64,000 bases of DNA, taken from the NCBI GenBank assembly GCA_020055645.1, contig CM034549.1, forward strand, positions 32,449,930 to 32,513,929, given 5' to 3'. Each line of letters starts with the position of its first letter. The first letter of the stretch is position 1. This DNA comes from Tomocerus qinae. Taxonomy: Eukaryota; Arthropoda; Collembola; Entomobryomorpha; Tomoceridae. A program made the position numbers and the translations under genes. The notes beneath the pieces are model-generated. The model did not search any database. It was given only the letters and a program-made list of their open reading frames with translations, and was not told the DNA's origin. Positions 39,741-51,900 of the stretch are shown here, piece by piece.

Positions 39741-39797
39741 TAGGTGTGGCAGCAATGGGATTACCCATTAAAAGCAAGTTAATTGCTACCACAACTA
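39741..39797. repeat. 57-bp inverted repeat with 16-bp arms
   Basis: The arms TAGGTGTGGCAGCAAT (39741-39756) and ATTGCTACCACAACTA (39782-39797) are complementary at 14 of 16 positions. A second small hairpin, AATGGG/CCCATT around a 4-nt loop, sits at the base of the left arm (39755-39770). No flanking target duplication was evident, so a mobile origin is only a possibility. Confidence 0.6.
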
Positions 39798-41663
39798 ATC
39801 CCTTTGGGTTATATTATAGTGATAAACGAACGTGGGGAGCCCCCAATCCTTTTACTCAAAATTCCCAGCGTTTACGTACGCTGTAACATGTTAGCTGATG
39901 AACGTTATGGGTGTCCCCATCACAGAGGAATATGTTTTGTTGTAGAACTGACACCGAACCTCGGGAAAAATTGGGAGAATAAACACCTTGTACATCGATG
40001 AGGGGGCTTGTTGGCATACCGGTAATTTTTTCCAATAATTTTGGTCTGATTCAAATGTGGCTAAGTTTCGAACGTTTCTGTAACAAATTCTCAAAGCAAT
40101 ATTCAGAAGATTGAAAATCCAAGAGTCACCACAGGATAGCATTTTCTACTACGATCATCCCTGATAAAATACATTGAGCCAGTTTTTAGTCATTGAAGGT
40201 CATATTATTTCGTATTGGACTGTGAAGCATCCTGTACTTAATAATTATTATTCACTCAAATAAATGTGACTTTACTTTTATTACAGAATTACAACTTGCT
40301 ATAATAAGTATTCTCATTGTATACGACAATCTATTATGTATCTATTTATAGTAATAATATAGTAGTCTTTGTCCCTGAAAAAAAGAATTCTACAATTTAA
40401 TATTTTAACAATGTATAGGATGTGGTCATCATAAGCAGGTAAGTAATGTTAACAGACTAATGAAAAATTCATAATAAAATTACGTATTTGTGAATACTTA
40501 CAATATAATACATACATGACTCCCCACAAGATAATAAGCAGGTTGAACAATCATTGTATGGCAACTACTTCACATCGCATGAAGACATAGTCATGCAAAT
40601 CTGTAACTTACAATATTAGTTCATTTCATCGATATAAATCGGTAACACCACCGTCAACTTAACATAAGATATAATCCAACATTATTACAGTAGCTTGCTT
40701 ACATATTTATAGACAGATAACTCTTCAATTAAGGTTAACAAATAAGTTATACTACATTTTAATTTTTAATCAGCTTGCCATACGCGTAATTTAATCAAAC
40801 CATTTAAGTTGCCTAGTCTATGTTTATGGTTACAGTACTCATAAAAAGCTAAATATAATTTATAAATTTTTGAAAATTAATCTTTAATATGTCCCGTAAT
40901 GTGAATCAACCATGTCCATTTACTTATATTATTTTAATTTTTGAAAATTCTACTAATAATCATACTCTTAGATGTCAGATAACAAACATTTTTACAATAA
41001 TACCATTGTGCACATTTTATTATCTACTGTAAAATTTGTAATGATTTAGTCAAGGCATACAAATTGTTGGAAGTATTTACTCTCTACACTACTTAATCCA
41101 TCTAACAACTACAATCTAAGCGAATTACGTTACCCTACACAAAGTGATACAGACTCGACCACACCAAATTAATAAGAGCATCACGGTTAATGGACCAGAA
41201 TTGGTTTTTGAATTCATGAACAATCCGAAGATAAAAATGCTACTTAATATGCAAGTATATAGTTCACTTTTACATTATAGTACATTCTGCAATTAGTAAT
41301 AAAGGTACAAACACTTGAAGAATACTTTCACATTCTGATTTGAGTCAACAAAAATGTGAAAATTATAATAAGGGGGCGGGCTACTTTTGTGCAATATATA
41401 AAATCATCTTTTATTGTGAATTTATTCGGAAAATGTACATAATCAGGCGAACTGGTTCATTGCATGTTAATATTTATCTTCGGATAGGAATACTGTGTAA
41501 GTAAAGAATTAATTTTGCGAGTTGGCTGCTTATAATGCCCTCACGATTCACCTCAGTGTAGGTAGATATTCAAATTAAATATAATTTTAGCAAAGCAATA
41601 ACATCCAGAATGATTTATTAGCTCTCGCAAGTATAGACATCAACGATACTTGAACTATTCTAA

Positions 41664-42051
41664 CTACACATGCAATACCCGTTTCTGTCCACACTCTGAG
41701 CAAAACTTAGCCATTGTAGTGGGATACGGTGTCCCGCACTCGTAACAAAATTTCGCTACAGCAGAACTATTGGTTGACTTCTGGGACGGAGACGAAGAAA
41801 TAGCACTTTGATTGCTGGGGGACGGAGATATTCGAGCATCAGGCTCATTTTCCGAAGCCGAACTAATAGAATGTTTCTGAGATTGCGAAGGTAATTCTCT
41901 TGTGGGAGAAAGAATCCTCGACAGAGAGGTGCGGGTCGGGGAGCATGAATTTCTTCCTGGAGTTGAAGGTAGCTGAGCTTTAGTCGATGGCACTCCTCCA
42001 AGACTCATTAATGTTTCCAAAGCTTCGAATTCCAGGTCTGTGCCATCCGAA
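41664..42051 (-). CDS. ZC2HC1-like terminal exon with four-cysteine ribbon
   Basis: After the split Arg codon it reads SDGTDLEFEALETLMSLGG, then a Ser/Pro-rich stretch with SPTR-type repeats (SCSPTRTS, RILSPTREL) and the C-terminal KFCYECGTPYP...AKFCSECGQKRVLHV. The paired CxxC motifs, with a KFC before each, are the hallmark of the ZC2HC1A C-terminus. The true first codons are splice-derived. The TTG at 42020 is an internal Leu. Confidence 0.94.
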
Positions 42052-45000
42052 CTACAAAAACAAACATTCGCATGTTATTATTTTATAATTATAATGTTGA
42101 CAGTTTGTAAATCAGTTTTAGTAATCTTGGTCTGTATCATTAAATTACTAAATTGAATTCGTATTTTGATATTCATAACAAATTCAAAGGTAATTCTATT
42201 TTCTTTGAGATGTTTTCGATGCAAATCTTATGAGAAGACAGTAATTGATTAAATTCAAGATAAGTAATGTAATACATGTACAAGCAAGGAATGCCATCAT
42301 TTATATAAATTGCTTGCCAATTTTCTCGTTTCTCCTTAAGAAAACAAAAGAAAGTCAAGCTGATTACTAAAGCATCCCAAATCCCAATGGATGTATTATT
42401 GCCTCTACACATGTTAAAGACATCTCGCATGTTAATATCTTTCAAGTTCTATCGCAGTCAGACAGATAGGCAAATGCTATTTATAATGGATCATTCAAGC
42501 CTGGAATGCTTAGGAAAATATTTATTTTTAAGCCCTCTTTTAGACTTATCGAGCTAAATGAAAACACAAATGAGTTACTCTGTTGCTATTCTTTGAAGAA
42601 TAAGCTAGCACAGTCTAAGCAAGATGTAAGTAGGATACATATAACACAATGCAGTACTACACTTAATTTCATGGAAAGGTTTAGCTCTACAAATGAATAA
42701 GTAGACTAGTCTTACATGCGGTATGCAAAGATAAATTCTCTCGATTTATCTATCTGTCTTTTACTTCTTCGCATGATTTAACTTTTGTCTATACGAAATG
42801 GAAGCAACTAAATAAGTCTATTCTACATTATTGTTGATAATCTAGAAGTATTTACTAATTAAAATTCAAGGATTGGTTTATATTTTGGTAGGATTTGAGA
42901 AATGAATATAAACACAAAATAAATGCAAGAAACTTGAAAATTATGACCCAAACAATGTAATTTCCTGAAGATGGGTTCATAAAAGGGTTTTAGAGAAATG
43001 TGTATCCAAAAGAGTAAACTAAGGATATAGGGTATTGGAGTAGATATCTCGAGTGATATTCATTTGAAATGTTTTTTGGAGGCTAGTCTGTCAAGCTGGA
43101 TGATAAGAAGTAAAAACAATAGTTTTGTGTTCATTGTACAAGAAGACAAAGAAGAGAGAGAGACAGGTACAAGTGAGGATAGTAAAAACATGGAAACACT
43201 AACTCTCTTTATCTGTCTATTATGTTGATACATTCAGCACACGCTTCTTCCCGTTAGTAGGAGTAGTAGAAAAAGAGGCATCCTTTATGTACCTGGGAGC
43301 GACACGCGTTTATTTTGGTCGTGTGCACAAACACAGCATGACAAGAGTTGAGTGAGCTTAAATGTACTCTAAAGTAATGCGAGATATAGATAGCTGATTT
43401 TAGTGTGATGTCGCGCATAAGGATTTCCGGTTAAATGTTCAATCCAGTTAAAAGTAGACCGACTTGACACGAAATAAGAGTATTTGTGGTTTATCTGCAT
43501 TACCATGTATTTAGTTTGTTTAGCGTGTGCTTATGATATATACTAAAGCTGAAATTATTTAGTCAACGTAGCGTGTACATTTGAGAAATTGTCGAGTGTG
43601 TCTGAAAACGCAAATAATAACGCTGAAACTCTTCTCACCATATAACACACACAACGACAAAAGAAGAGTTTGAAGCGTCTATCTGTCTAGTTGTGCATAA
43701 ATATAAATCTATGGAAATGGTGCAATGTACATGTGTGATTATTTGCATTTCGCATATGCATGCGGTGTTTTTTATTTGTCTTCCCAATCCTATATATTAA
43801 GTAGGTTATAGGTAGGTGTCTACGTCACGTCGGTATAATTTGTAAGTGGATATGGTACATTTGAAGATACAGATGTGTAGTTAATGTATTGGATATTACA
43901 AAGTACAGAAAATAATTGGTTACCGACTGAAGGCAGAATCGGCGCTGCTGATATTTGACACAGCCCTGGATTTGTTGTTGTCACTTGAAGTGATATCAGC
44001 TCCTTGGGATTTTAGCTGATGAGAAGGATTAGAATGGGAACGTGAGCTTTTTTGCAATATCTGGTCCCAGTAGCTGTCATCCAAAGTGCTCATGTCAAAA
44101 GCAAATGGATCCGTTGTATTAAGAGCGATAGAATCATAAGAATTTTTCCGAGGCGCATCTGTTGACGTGGAACTGCCATCCGTAGTACTTCCGCTGTCGA
44201 AGTTCAGTCCTAATGTCGGTGCTGTCACACTCTGAAAAGCTCGATCCAGTCCAACTTTCCTTTGTGTTCGTTTGTTATTATTGTAGTTAGACGCTGGTTG
44301 GGTTTTTAATAATTCCTCCAGTTGTTTGGCTGCTTTTTCGTACGGGTCGTAATTAGGATCAGATGTCAACAATTGAATATCTTTAGGTCTAGGTTGCTCC
44401 ATTGTCATCGAGTTCTCTCGGTGCAAATGATGATTTTGGTTCTGACTCATTTTCGTTTTGCTGAAAAAGTTCATCGGAGTTATTATTAGCGAAGTGGGGG
44501 TCGTTGGTGTTGATGTATTTTCAGTTCCTTCCGGTTCAACCCTCTTCGAACGAAAAAAGTTTTTATGAAGACTCGAACGACTTTTAGAACCTCGAGATAA
44601 GTTATTGCTACCACTATTACGAACATCTTGCTGTCCGTACCCAGATCCTCGAACATGTACATACGGATTGGTAGTTGCCGGCAAACTCTCTGTAGATTTG
44701 ATTTTCTTGGGGATATTACTCGTAGTGTTGATTCTCATCGGGAGCAAACTCCCTTTGCTCACATCCTTGTTGTTATACAGGTAACTTTTGCTGATCAAAT
44801 TGTTAATTTTATTCGTTGTGCTTGTATTATTTGGATTTCTGACTGGAGATGGAGAAGTTCTTCGAGTTGGTCGGTTGAAGTCTCCGTAACAAGAGGAAAC
44901 CAAAGATTCATTTGACTTTTTAAAATTATTTTGAATATTATTTTGTTTATTGTACAAATTATTAGACCCATCCGACTTATTTGAAGACCTCCTCATCCCA

Positions 45001-45947
45001 AAAAGTTTCAGTGCCATACTGGTAAAGTCCTTCGGGGGTGACATTGACCTTAAACTAGAACAGGAGCTAGATCCTTTCATTGGTCGGTATTTAGTTCTGA
45101 TTTCTTGTCTTTCCATAGCTTCCTCCTTTTCTTTAGGCACTGGTTGCGTTTCATATTGTTTTCGGACATAAAGCTCTTTACAAAATGACAAATGACGATC
45201 AAATGCCTTCTTTCCGAATGTGCGACGGCAGTATGGGCACTCGGCAGATGGACTTAAGGCCCTCGCGTAAGAAGGCAGAGCAGTGTTTGTATTATCTCCA
45301 CCATTGATTGAATTCGTAGCCTGGGAATCTTCGGATTCGGAAACATCTCCAAAGATTTCCGGTACTTTAGCTCTCGTTGTCGGAATCTGACTTTGACTCC
45401 GCTCTCTTCTCCACGGAGGATGAATTACACTATTGTTTACAGTCGCATTTTTCAGCCTATTTGTGCTTGTCGTGCAGCTCGTTCCTCTCAAACTGCTTCT
45501 ATTCCTGGACCCACGAGCAAATGCTGAATAAACTAGGATGCTCTCATCTGGAGGATCGTACACTGGCGGTGGAATAAAATCAGCAACTGGTGTATCTTTA
45601 ATCCGCTGCTCTGCTGAATTAAATTTTCCTCGAGACGGCTTCTTCTTGGCTTCTACATGAACTTGTGTACACACTTTTGCATGCCGCTCCAATGCTTCAG
45701 GACTAAATGTCCTATTGCAAATTATGCAGGGTAAAAGGATCTGTATCACTTGAGTCTCTTCGTCATCTTCATGTTTACTTCCTCCGCTGTCGTTCTCTCC
45801 TTTTTTTGAAAACAATCCGTTGCTCTCACCATTGTTAGTCAGACCAGTAGAATAGGATTTGGACAACGGAACCTTCCACGTAGGAACTGATGAATCGTCC
45901 GAGCTCTTTGAGGAATTCGAGTTATCACTCAAAAGAAAGGAATCCAT
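41664..45947 (-). CDS. ZC2HC1-family zinc-finger protein (FAM164-like), two coding exons
   Basis: Exons 45947-43924 and 42051-41664 join in phase (CG plus T makes Arg) into 803 codons plus stop. Two C2HC fingers are visible: C74-C77-H89-C93 (LLPCIICNRTF) and C237-C240-H252-C256 (CPYCRRTFGKKAFDRH), both with C-x2-C-x11-H-x3-C spacing. A C-terminal ribbon has C777, C780, C792 and C795 (KFCYECGTPYP, AKFCSECGQKR). Human ZC2HC1A has the same order and ends [22 protein letters not shown], so the family call is firm. Human proteins are about 325 residues. Here a 73-residue acidic/Ser-rich leader, a 143-residue inter-finger spacer and a roughly 520-residue Ser/Asn-rich tail enlarge it. The family binds zinc and its molecular role is poorly known. 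I do not assign 1A versus 1B or 1C. Convergent with IRS. Confidence 0.93.
42052..43923 (-). other. ZC2HC1-like intron, 1.9 kb
   Basis: Minus-strand GT-AG intron, with donor GTAACC and acceptor tttttgtag. Phase 2 on both sides allows direct joining. A 90-codon frame at 42173-42445 within it shows no recognisable domain. No repeats or RNA genes were recognised. Confidence 0.8.
43924..45947 (-). CDS. ZC2HC1-like exon with both C2HC fingers
   Basis: I place the start at the ATG 45947-45945 (MDSFLLSDNS). The frame stays open eight codons further, but only from a TTG. A possible acceptor (gaaaatag on the minus strand) sits four bases before the ATG, so an upstream 5' UTR or coding exon is possible. 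After the fingers come an Arg/Ser-rich section, a lone short helix-like segment at residues 530-548 (DPNYDPYEKAAKQLEELLKT), and a Ser/Asp-rich end. The donor is GTAACC at 43923-43918, leaving two bases of an Arg codon. Reading through would hit a stop within one codon, which supports splicing here. Confidence 0.92.
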
Positions 45948-48900
45948 CCGTCTATTTTCAAAAACAATCAAACAGCTGAATTAGATTTTCTCCCCTATTA
46001 TTATTAATGAATACTTTTGTTGACAAACTTTGAAATTATTATTTTGCTGTGCAAGCAAACTAAAATAGCTTTCATTGTTCTGTAATGGCCATGATGCTAC
46101 GTGCGCGTGTCTTGACATTTGCATAATCTAATTCCAAGAAAGGCAATTAAAAATTACGGAAGTGTATTTTCTGCACTGAAGTTAAGAAAAATTAATAAAT
46201 ATTATTGCGCAGTATAAAATATTTTTATTACCTTGTTGACTAGTATAGATAGGTAAAAGTGTACACAGGGCCTAGGCATATTATAGGTAATGTGCATGGG
46301 ACAGCTAAACATTTATTTGGTTTCATCCATATGCATGGATGTACATTCCCGAGGTGATGGTTAATAGTTTCCTTCAGTTATGGAGTTTTTATTAGAGCAG
46401 CTTTTGCTAATGCTCTACGTGACTTGTCTGCGCGAGAGTTTTGGCTTTTGGTTCAGTTAGGATTAAGTAGACTGACTGACTGTGTTTGTAACAAATATTG
46501 ATGGAGATTGAGATGACGAGAGGAAAGAAGAGCTTATAGTATGAAACGAGTAAAACTGAATAATAATATTATTATTACCGCCTGTGGGATTACATAAGTA
46601 GTAAGCCGAGCCAAGGGAGGACCAAATTGTGTATACTTGAATGCTAAACTATATACCTACCTAACAAATCTTTTTTACTTTTAAGGCTGAAAGTAAAGAT
46701 ATGCGTTATTATGTGTGTAGGTATGTCTGTCTAAAATGTGTTGTTTCTGATTTGGCTTTGTAACTACAAGTTAACCGAAGATGTTGCGAATTGCTTATAG
46801 GTACACGGCATAAAATTCTAATGGGAGTCACAAGGACGTTCTTTAATGCAAGAGCTTCTCTCCATTTCCATTAGACGTAAGCTAGTCGTTGAAAAGTTGA
46901 CTCTCTTTATCCATTAAACTCCAATGGAGTAAATAGCCAAATGCCTTATTCAATCTTACACTAATGTTCAGCAAGGCGCGCTGCGCAGTTGAATCATTTA
47001 GCAAAAATGTTAATAGCTCTTTGTATTGTTGTATTGTGCTCACTAACACAGATACTGTATCGTAACAGCTTATTAGTCTCTAGCTATGTCAAGTCATGTC
47101 ACGTAATACTTTCCGTCTTATTCTACTACAGCCTTAATTTTATTTTACTACTTTAGCATTTACATAACCGTGGGTATTAATAGCTCTCTCTATTAATTCG
47201 CTAGAGAAGAACTAACTCATAATCATCCTAACCAGTTGCAGATCGAATATTGTAGGACATACTCTCTCTACACGTTATTTAATCGATCTAAATTATCCCA
47301 CGTCACATCCAACTGCATGCAATATCATTTCTGCCAAACAACAGCAGGACCCTCCTATCAGCTAAATCTACCAAATATGTTACGGATCTTACTTGCAAAA
47401 TCAGGGACAGTTATAGACCTTCATCCAATTAGCAAATATGGAACTAATATCGTTACTGCAAATCCCTACAACAAAATGAAATAGAGTTATAGAACTTTGT
47501 TCTTCTCGTGTAGTTTTCATTATACCTGGTGACTGATATTTGCATGCATACTATAATTGGCGCTCACGATTCTTATTATCAATTTCCTGCAATATAAGCT
47601 CTACCATAGTTTCTTGGACTCCTTTTGGCATTAAAAACACGAATTTGTATACAAGCTCTATTCAATATTAATTATAATGAAATTATGGGCATTTGTTACT
47701 GCAGAGCCAGAAGGTTGGAAAAGGGAAGAAAAATGTTATGCTTATTTCATTTACTGAATACAAAAATGGGATTAGTTGGATATGGTTAGTAAGTTACGGT
47801 AAATAAATGCATGGGAGGGATTAGCGAAGCTGTAGAATAGTTGGATAAATCAAGGTTAGGAAATTACAAAATAAATAGAGTCGAATTTTCCTTCTATTAC
47901 CTATATAGGGTAGCTAGTTGGTTGTATATTTGCAACCTCGGTGGATGCAATTCTTAATTACTAGGTATACTGCATTATTTTGCATAGACTAATTCTAAGT
48001 GGGCAGAGAAGTACTATAGAGCCGAGCGTGAGCTAATCAATTCAAGCCAACATGCAGCCAACACGTAAGTTGTAATTTCCAAGATAAAATCAAGACTTAA
48101 GAAGCTCTAGGAGAAATTGTAAAGGTCAAAGGATTAATTCCAAGCCTACCTAGCTCTAGATTTCTGCTGTTTACAGGGTAGACTTCGTTTGGAGAGGTAG
48201 TTGGAGCAAGCTGTTCGTACAATGCAATGCAGTAGGTGTTCTCGGATCTTTATGTGACGAATAAAAGTCGATTTCTATCAAAGTCTGAAATATCATCTTA
48301 TAAAGCGGACTTATCTGACAAATCTACATGCACATACTGGTGCATCTACAATTACCATGTTACTGCGTCCTACAAACTAGAACTCTCTATACAAATCCTC
48401 AAGTTCACATTATTCCTCCTAATAAAGGTATTGTGTTCATAATGCATCAATAAAGGGGACAAAAGGTATATCCGTACTAACTGTACATCTATATAGTTTC
48501 TAAATATCACTGGAGTAGGTCATGTCGGGTCAGGCAGCCACCATTATTCTTTCACTACTCCGTCATTCTTTCTTGTCACTGCCACCACTCGACAGATTGT
48601 GTCAGTGGGTAGTTATTGATGTCCTTCGTCTTTTACTGCATACCATCTTACCAATATTACGCTGCAGGAAATTATCACTTTATCGATTCTGTCTTCTCTA
48701 ATTACGGAAAGAATCCTAATAACATACTCTGTAAAATTAAATATTACTTTGGGCATCAGATGCAACCTCACATTACTTTGGCAGTAAATAAGTAGCTGGC
48801 AAACCTACATGCAAAAGTATAAAATATGGCAAGAAACAATAGGTAGCTACATTATGGAAATTCATGAAAGTAAATACGTGCCAATTTTGCCAAGATTATT

Positions 48901-51900
48901 TCCTTACTGTACTGATTTTTAAAATAATATCTCTGTACACAGTTACAAGTTATTCCTTCTTCATTGAATTTAATACAATTGCTGAACATGTGTAACTAAA
49001 TGTGCGTCAACTACTAGCTTGACGCAGTTCGCGTCCTTATTCTAATGCTAATGATAATTTTATTTCAACTGCTCATTCCTTTGAAGTAGCACAAAAATAA
49101 TATAGTGCTTGCTTATAAGAAACGATAGGGATAACTCTTCCCACCATTTGGATGTAGTACCTTGGTAGATACAGATTAGTGATGCTAGGTTCAAGTTTGA
49201 ACAAAAACTTTTATCTTGCTTGCACAAATTTTGCAATTTGAGATGATTTTTTTGAAATAATTTTAATAGCTTAAAATTGATTTTTCTTGAATTACAAGAT
49301 TAAAAAATAAACTGTGGTTTTTCCCACTGAGTGGCATGCAGTAATGAAAAATGGAGAATGGTAGGATTATGTAAAATTAAGTGTAAGGAGGTTCAAATAA
49401 AAAATGTAGAAGGCACGAGTTCAATCTCTCGTCATGTGAACTGACATTTGATTGAAATGACTAAAACAACTTGAGCTAGGTTTGCATTGAACTAGACTAT
49501 ACATAACATCTCTTAGCAGATTCAAAATTCATTGCTATTCCCATCTGTCAATTACGTGTCTACTTTAGAGACGCATTACACCTTGCCTTACTCCACTAAA
49601 AAATCTAGACTGAAGTTTCGCACTGTCATAAATATCCTTTATGGAGTAATGTGTTCGCTGATTGTTTTTCTCCTGTTGTGCGTGTAGAGCATTGAAATCT
49701 AAGTTTATCTGCACACTGAACTGAATTTAATAGTCTGCTCTATCCCACAGAGAGCAAACTGGAAAATTCAGCGATATTTGCACTTGAGCATCATAGATCC
49801 TTGGCTAAATAAGTAGCAAGCATCCGTCTGTGTAAAAGCTATCGAACAGAATTCAGAGCAAGTTGTTGCCCTATGCGAAACGAGATAATATGATTATTTT
49901 TCTTTGATCTGAATATTATACACATAATTTTTATAGTAGTTTACGTCATGGTCTCGTTATGCTAATGTCATTTTCAGCAATCCAGTCCTTACTGGTAGTA
50001 ATAGTCTACTCTTTATCATACTATTATCATAGATATTCAATTAAACAGATCATGGGAAGATTAGACATTATATCACATAGGTACACTATGTACACACTTT
50101 ATTTAAATGCTCCGTCTCCTACTGGTTGATATACAATTGTAATAAAAGTAATTAAATCGAAATAAATAGGTAAGCTAAACGACTTGATTTGACAGAACGG
50201 GAATGTACATCGGCACATTCTACTTATTTAGCATTAACATGCACGCAATTTATACCTTTGAGCTATTTTTTATGTTGTTTTGTGTTGGCCGTCAATTTAC
50301 TGTCATTATGATGTCGTGTCCAAATCACTTTCCTTGTTACTATTGACCAGCAGACAAGTTGCCAACTGTTATTCTAATTGTCAGAGAAAATAAAAAAAAT
50401 GTCATGTTTGATTTGATCTAGTTTACTTAATTAATTGCGGCACAATGCTGATTGCAATGATATAATAGTGTGTAGATGTGTTTGTTTATGAGGTGAGCGC
50501 CTTCAGCCTACAGCCATTATCAATCACTCTTGTCAAGCAAGCAAACTCACAATCAATTAGTGTAAGTATAGAATTAATATTATTTGAAACCGCTTACCCT
50601 TATATTGAAATAGTAATTAGGAAGGAGTAAAGATTTGGGTGAAATACAATGAAATATCCGGAGATTCACTTTTCCTTCCAGGGAGGTGCTAATAATAGAA
50701 TTACGGTCGTTTCCCCTTCCTCATTTTAATATTCCAGTGGTTGAGTCCATTGCAGGCCACGCCAATGGATACAAAAGCTTCTGAACTTGTCTCGGCTTCA
50801 CTTTTAATGGCGAACTGTTTACTACAAAAGTAAATCAATGAGTTCGAGTCTACTCAACTTTGATGTGAGCCAAAATAAACTATTTACACTACGCATTGAC
50901 TACAGGTATAATATACTGCTCTATATAACAGGGAAACACGATATTATTCACTTCACTTTATTCCACTAATGCAATCAACCTGGAGTTTCATACGTATCAA
51001 TAGTAAATACACATTGTATACTACTCCCTCAATGTATTTGTGTAAGTATCAAAAGACGGTGTGCTTGCGACTTGTGTCTCTTGGAGAGACAACACAAGAC
51101 TGACTAATTCAATCCAGTCGACTTACGCTGAATACTGAAAGAGAAACGAAAGGCCAAAGACAGAGCGACATACGTTATATTCATTATGCACACAGCGTAC
51201 GTTCTTTAACTAAACCATACACTGCTGGTAGGCTTACAATGTAATAATAATGTTACTTGGTAGATATATGTGCTGTGTCTAAGAGCGTCTCAATTCTGCA
51301 TGCTTTGGCTCTCTCAGTCTACAGATGTGTAAGTATGGAATTGATTGCAGTGTTAGACACGGAGCTAATGTAAAAATCGAGTAGAAACAACAAAAGCACC
51401 TTAGTGCATTACATTAGATCAGGTAAGCACTTAAGTCTAAAGAGTCATAAGAAATAGGCAATTTCCATTTAGCTTGACAGACTCATTCAGTTGCACTACT
51501 CTCCAATAAAAATCCGACTACTACCACAGCGACTGGTAGTAGAAATATTTATATAGAATGTATTTCGACTATATGCACAGGCTACATAATTCGTCTTATT
51601 TAGTTGCGTGAAGCAAAAGTAATAGTTTTTTAATACATATAGAAATATTCTGCACGACATGCCTCAATAAACGAACCGAATGCATTTTGCATATAATCAT
51701 AGACATATACGTAGCAATGGCACAACTGTTACGTGGGTAAATAATGATATACTCCGAGGGAGTAGGCCTAGTAAATTAGTGGAAACAGAATAGAAAAGAG
51801 CGGATTCGATTATCATCAACTCTGTTTGTTCCAAGTTTTACTGTACATCACTTTCGTACTTATTACGGAATAGCACTCTCTGTTCGTGAAAATTCTAGCT

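Larger units (their letters stand above)
34472..41663. other. Intergenic DNA between convergent IRS and ZC2HC1 genes
   Basis: This 7.2-kb AT-rich stretch must contain both 3' UTRs. The first AATAAA I noted downstream of IRS is at 35367-35372, with an ATTAAA variant near 34895. On the minus strand an AATAAA complement lies at 41614-41619, 45 bp past the ZC2HC1 stop, with others near 41405-41425. None can be proven from sequence because such hexamers are common in AT-rich DNA. Two inverted-repeat structures (39410-39480, 39741-39797) are listed separately. I see no third gene. A 72-codon frame at 39783-40001 resembles nothing I know. Confidence 0.7.

Noticed and set aside
39783-40001. 72-codon open frame in a somewhat GC-richer stretch, considered as a transposable-element relic
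   Set aside because: I could not match it to any element protein. Only the adjacent inverted repeat is supportable.
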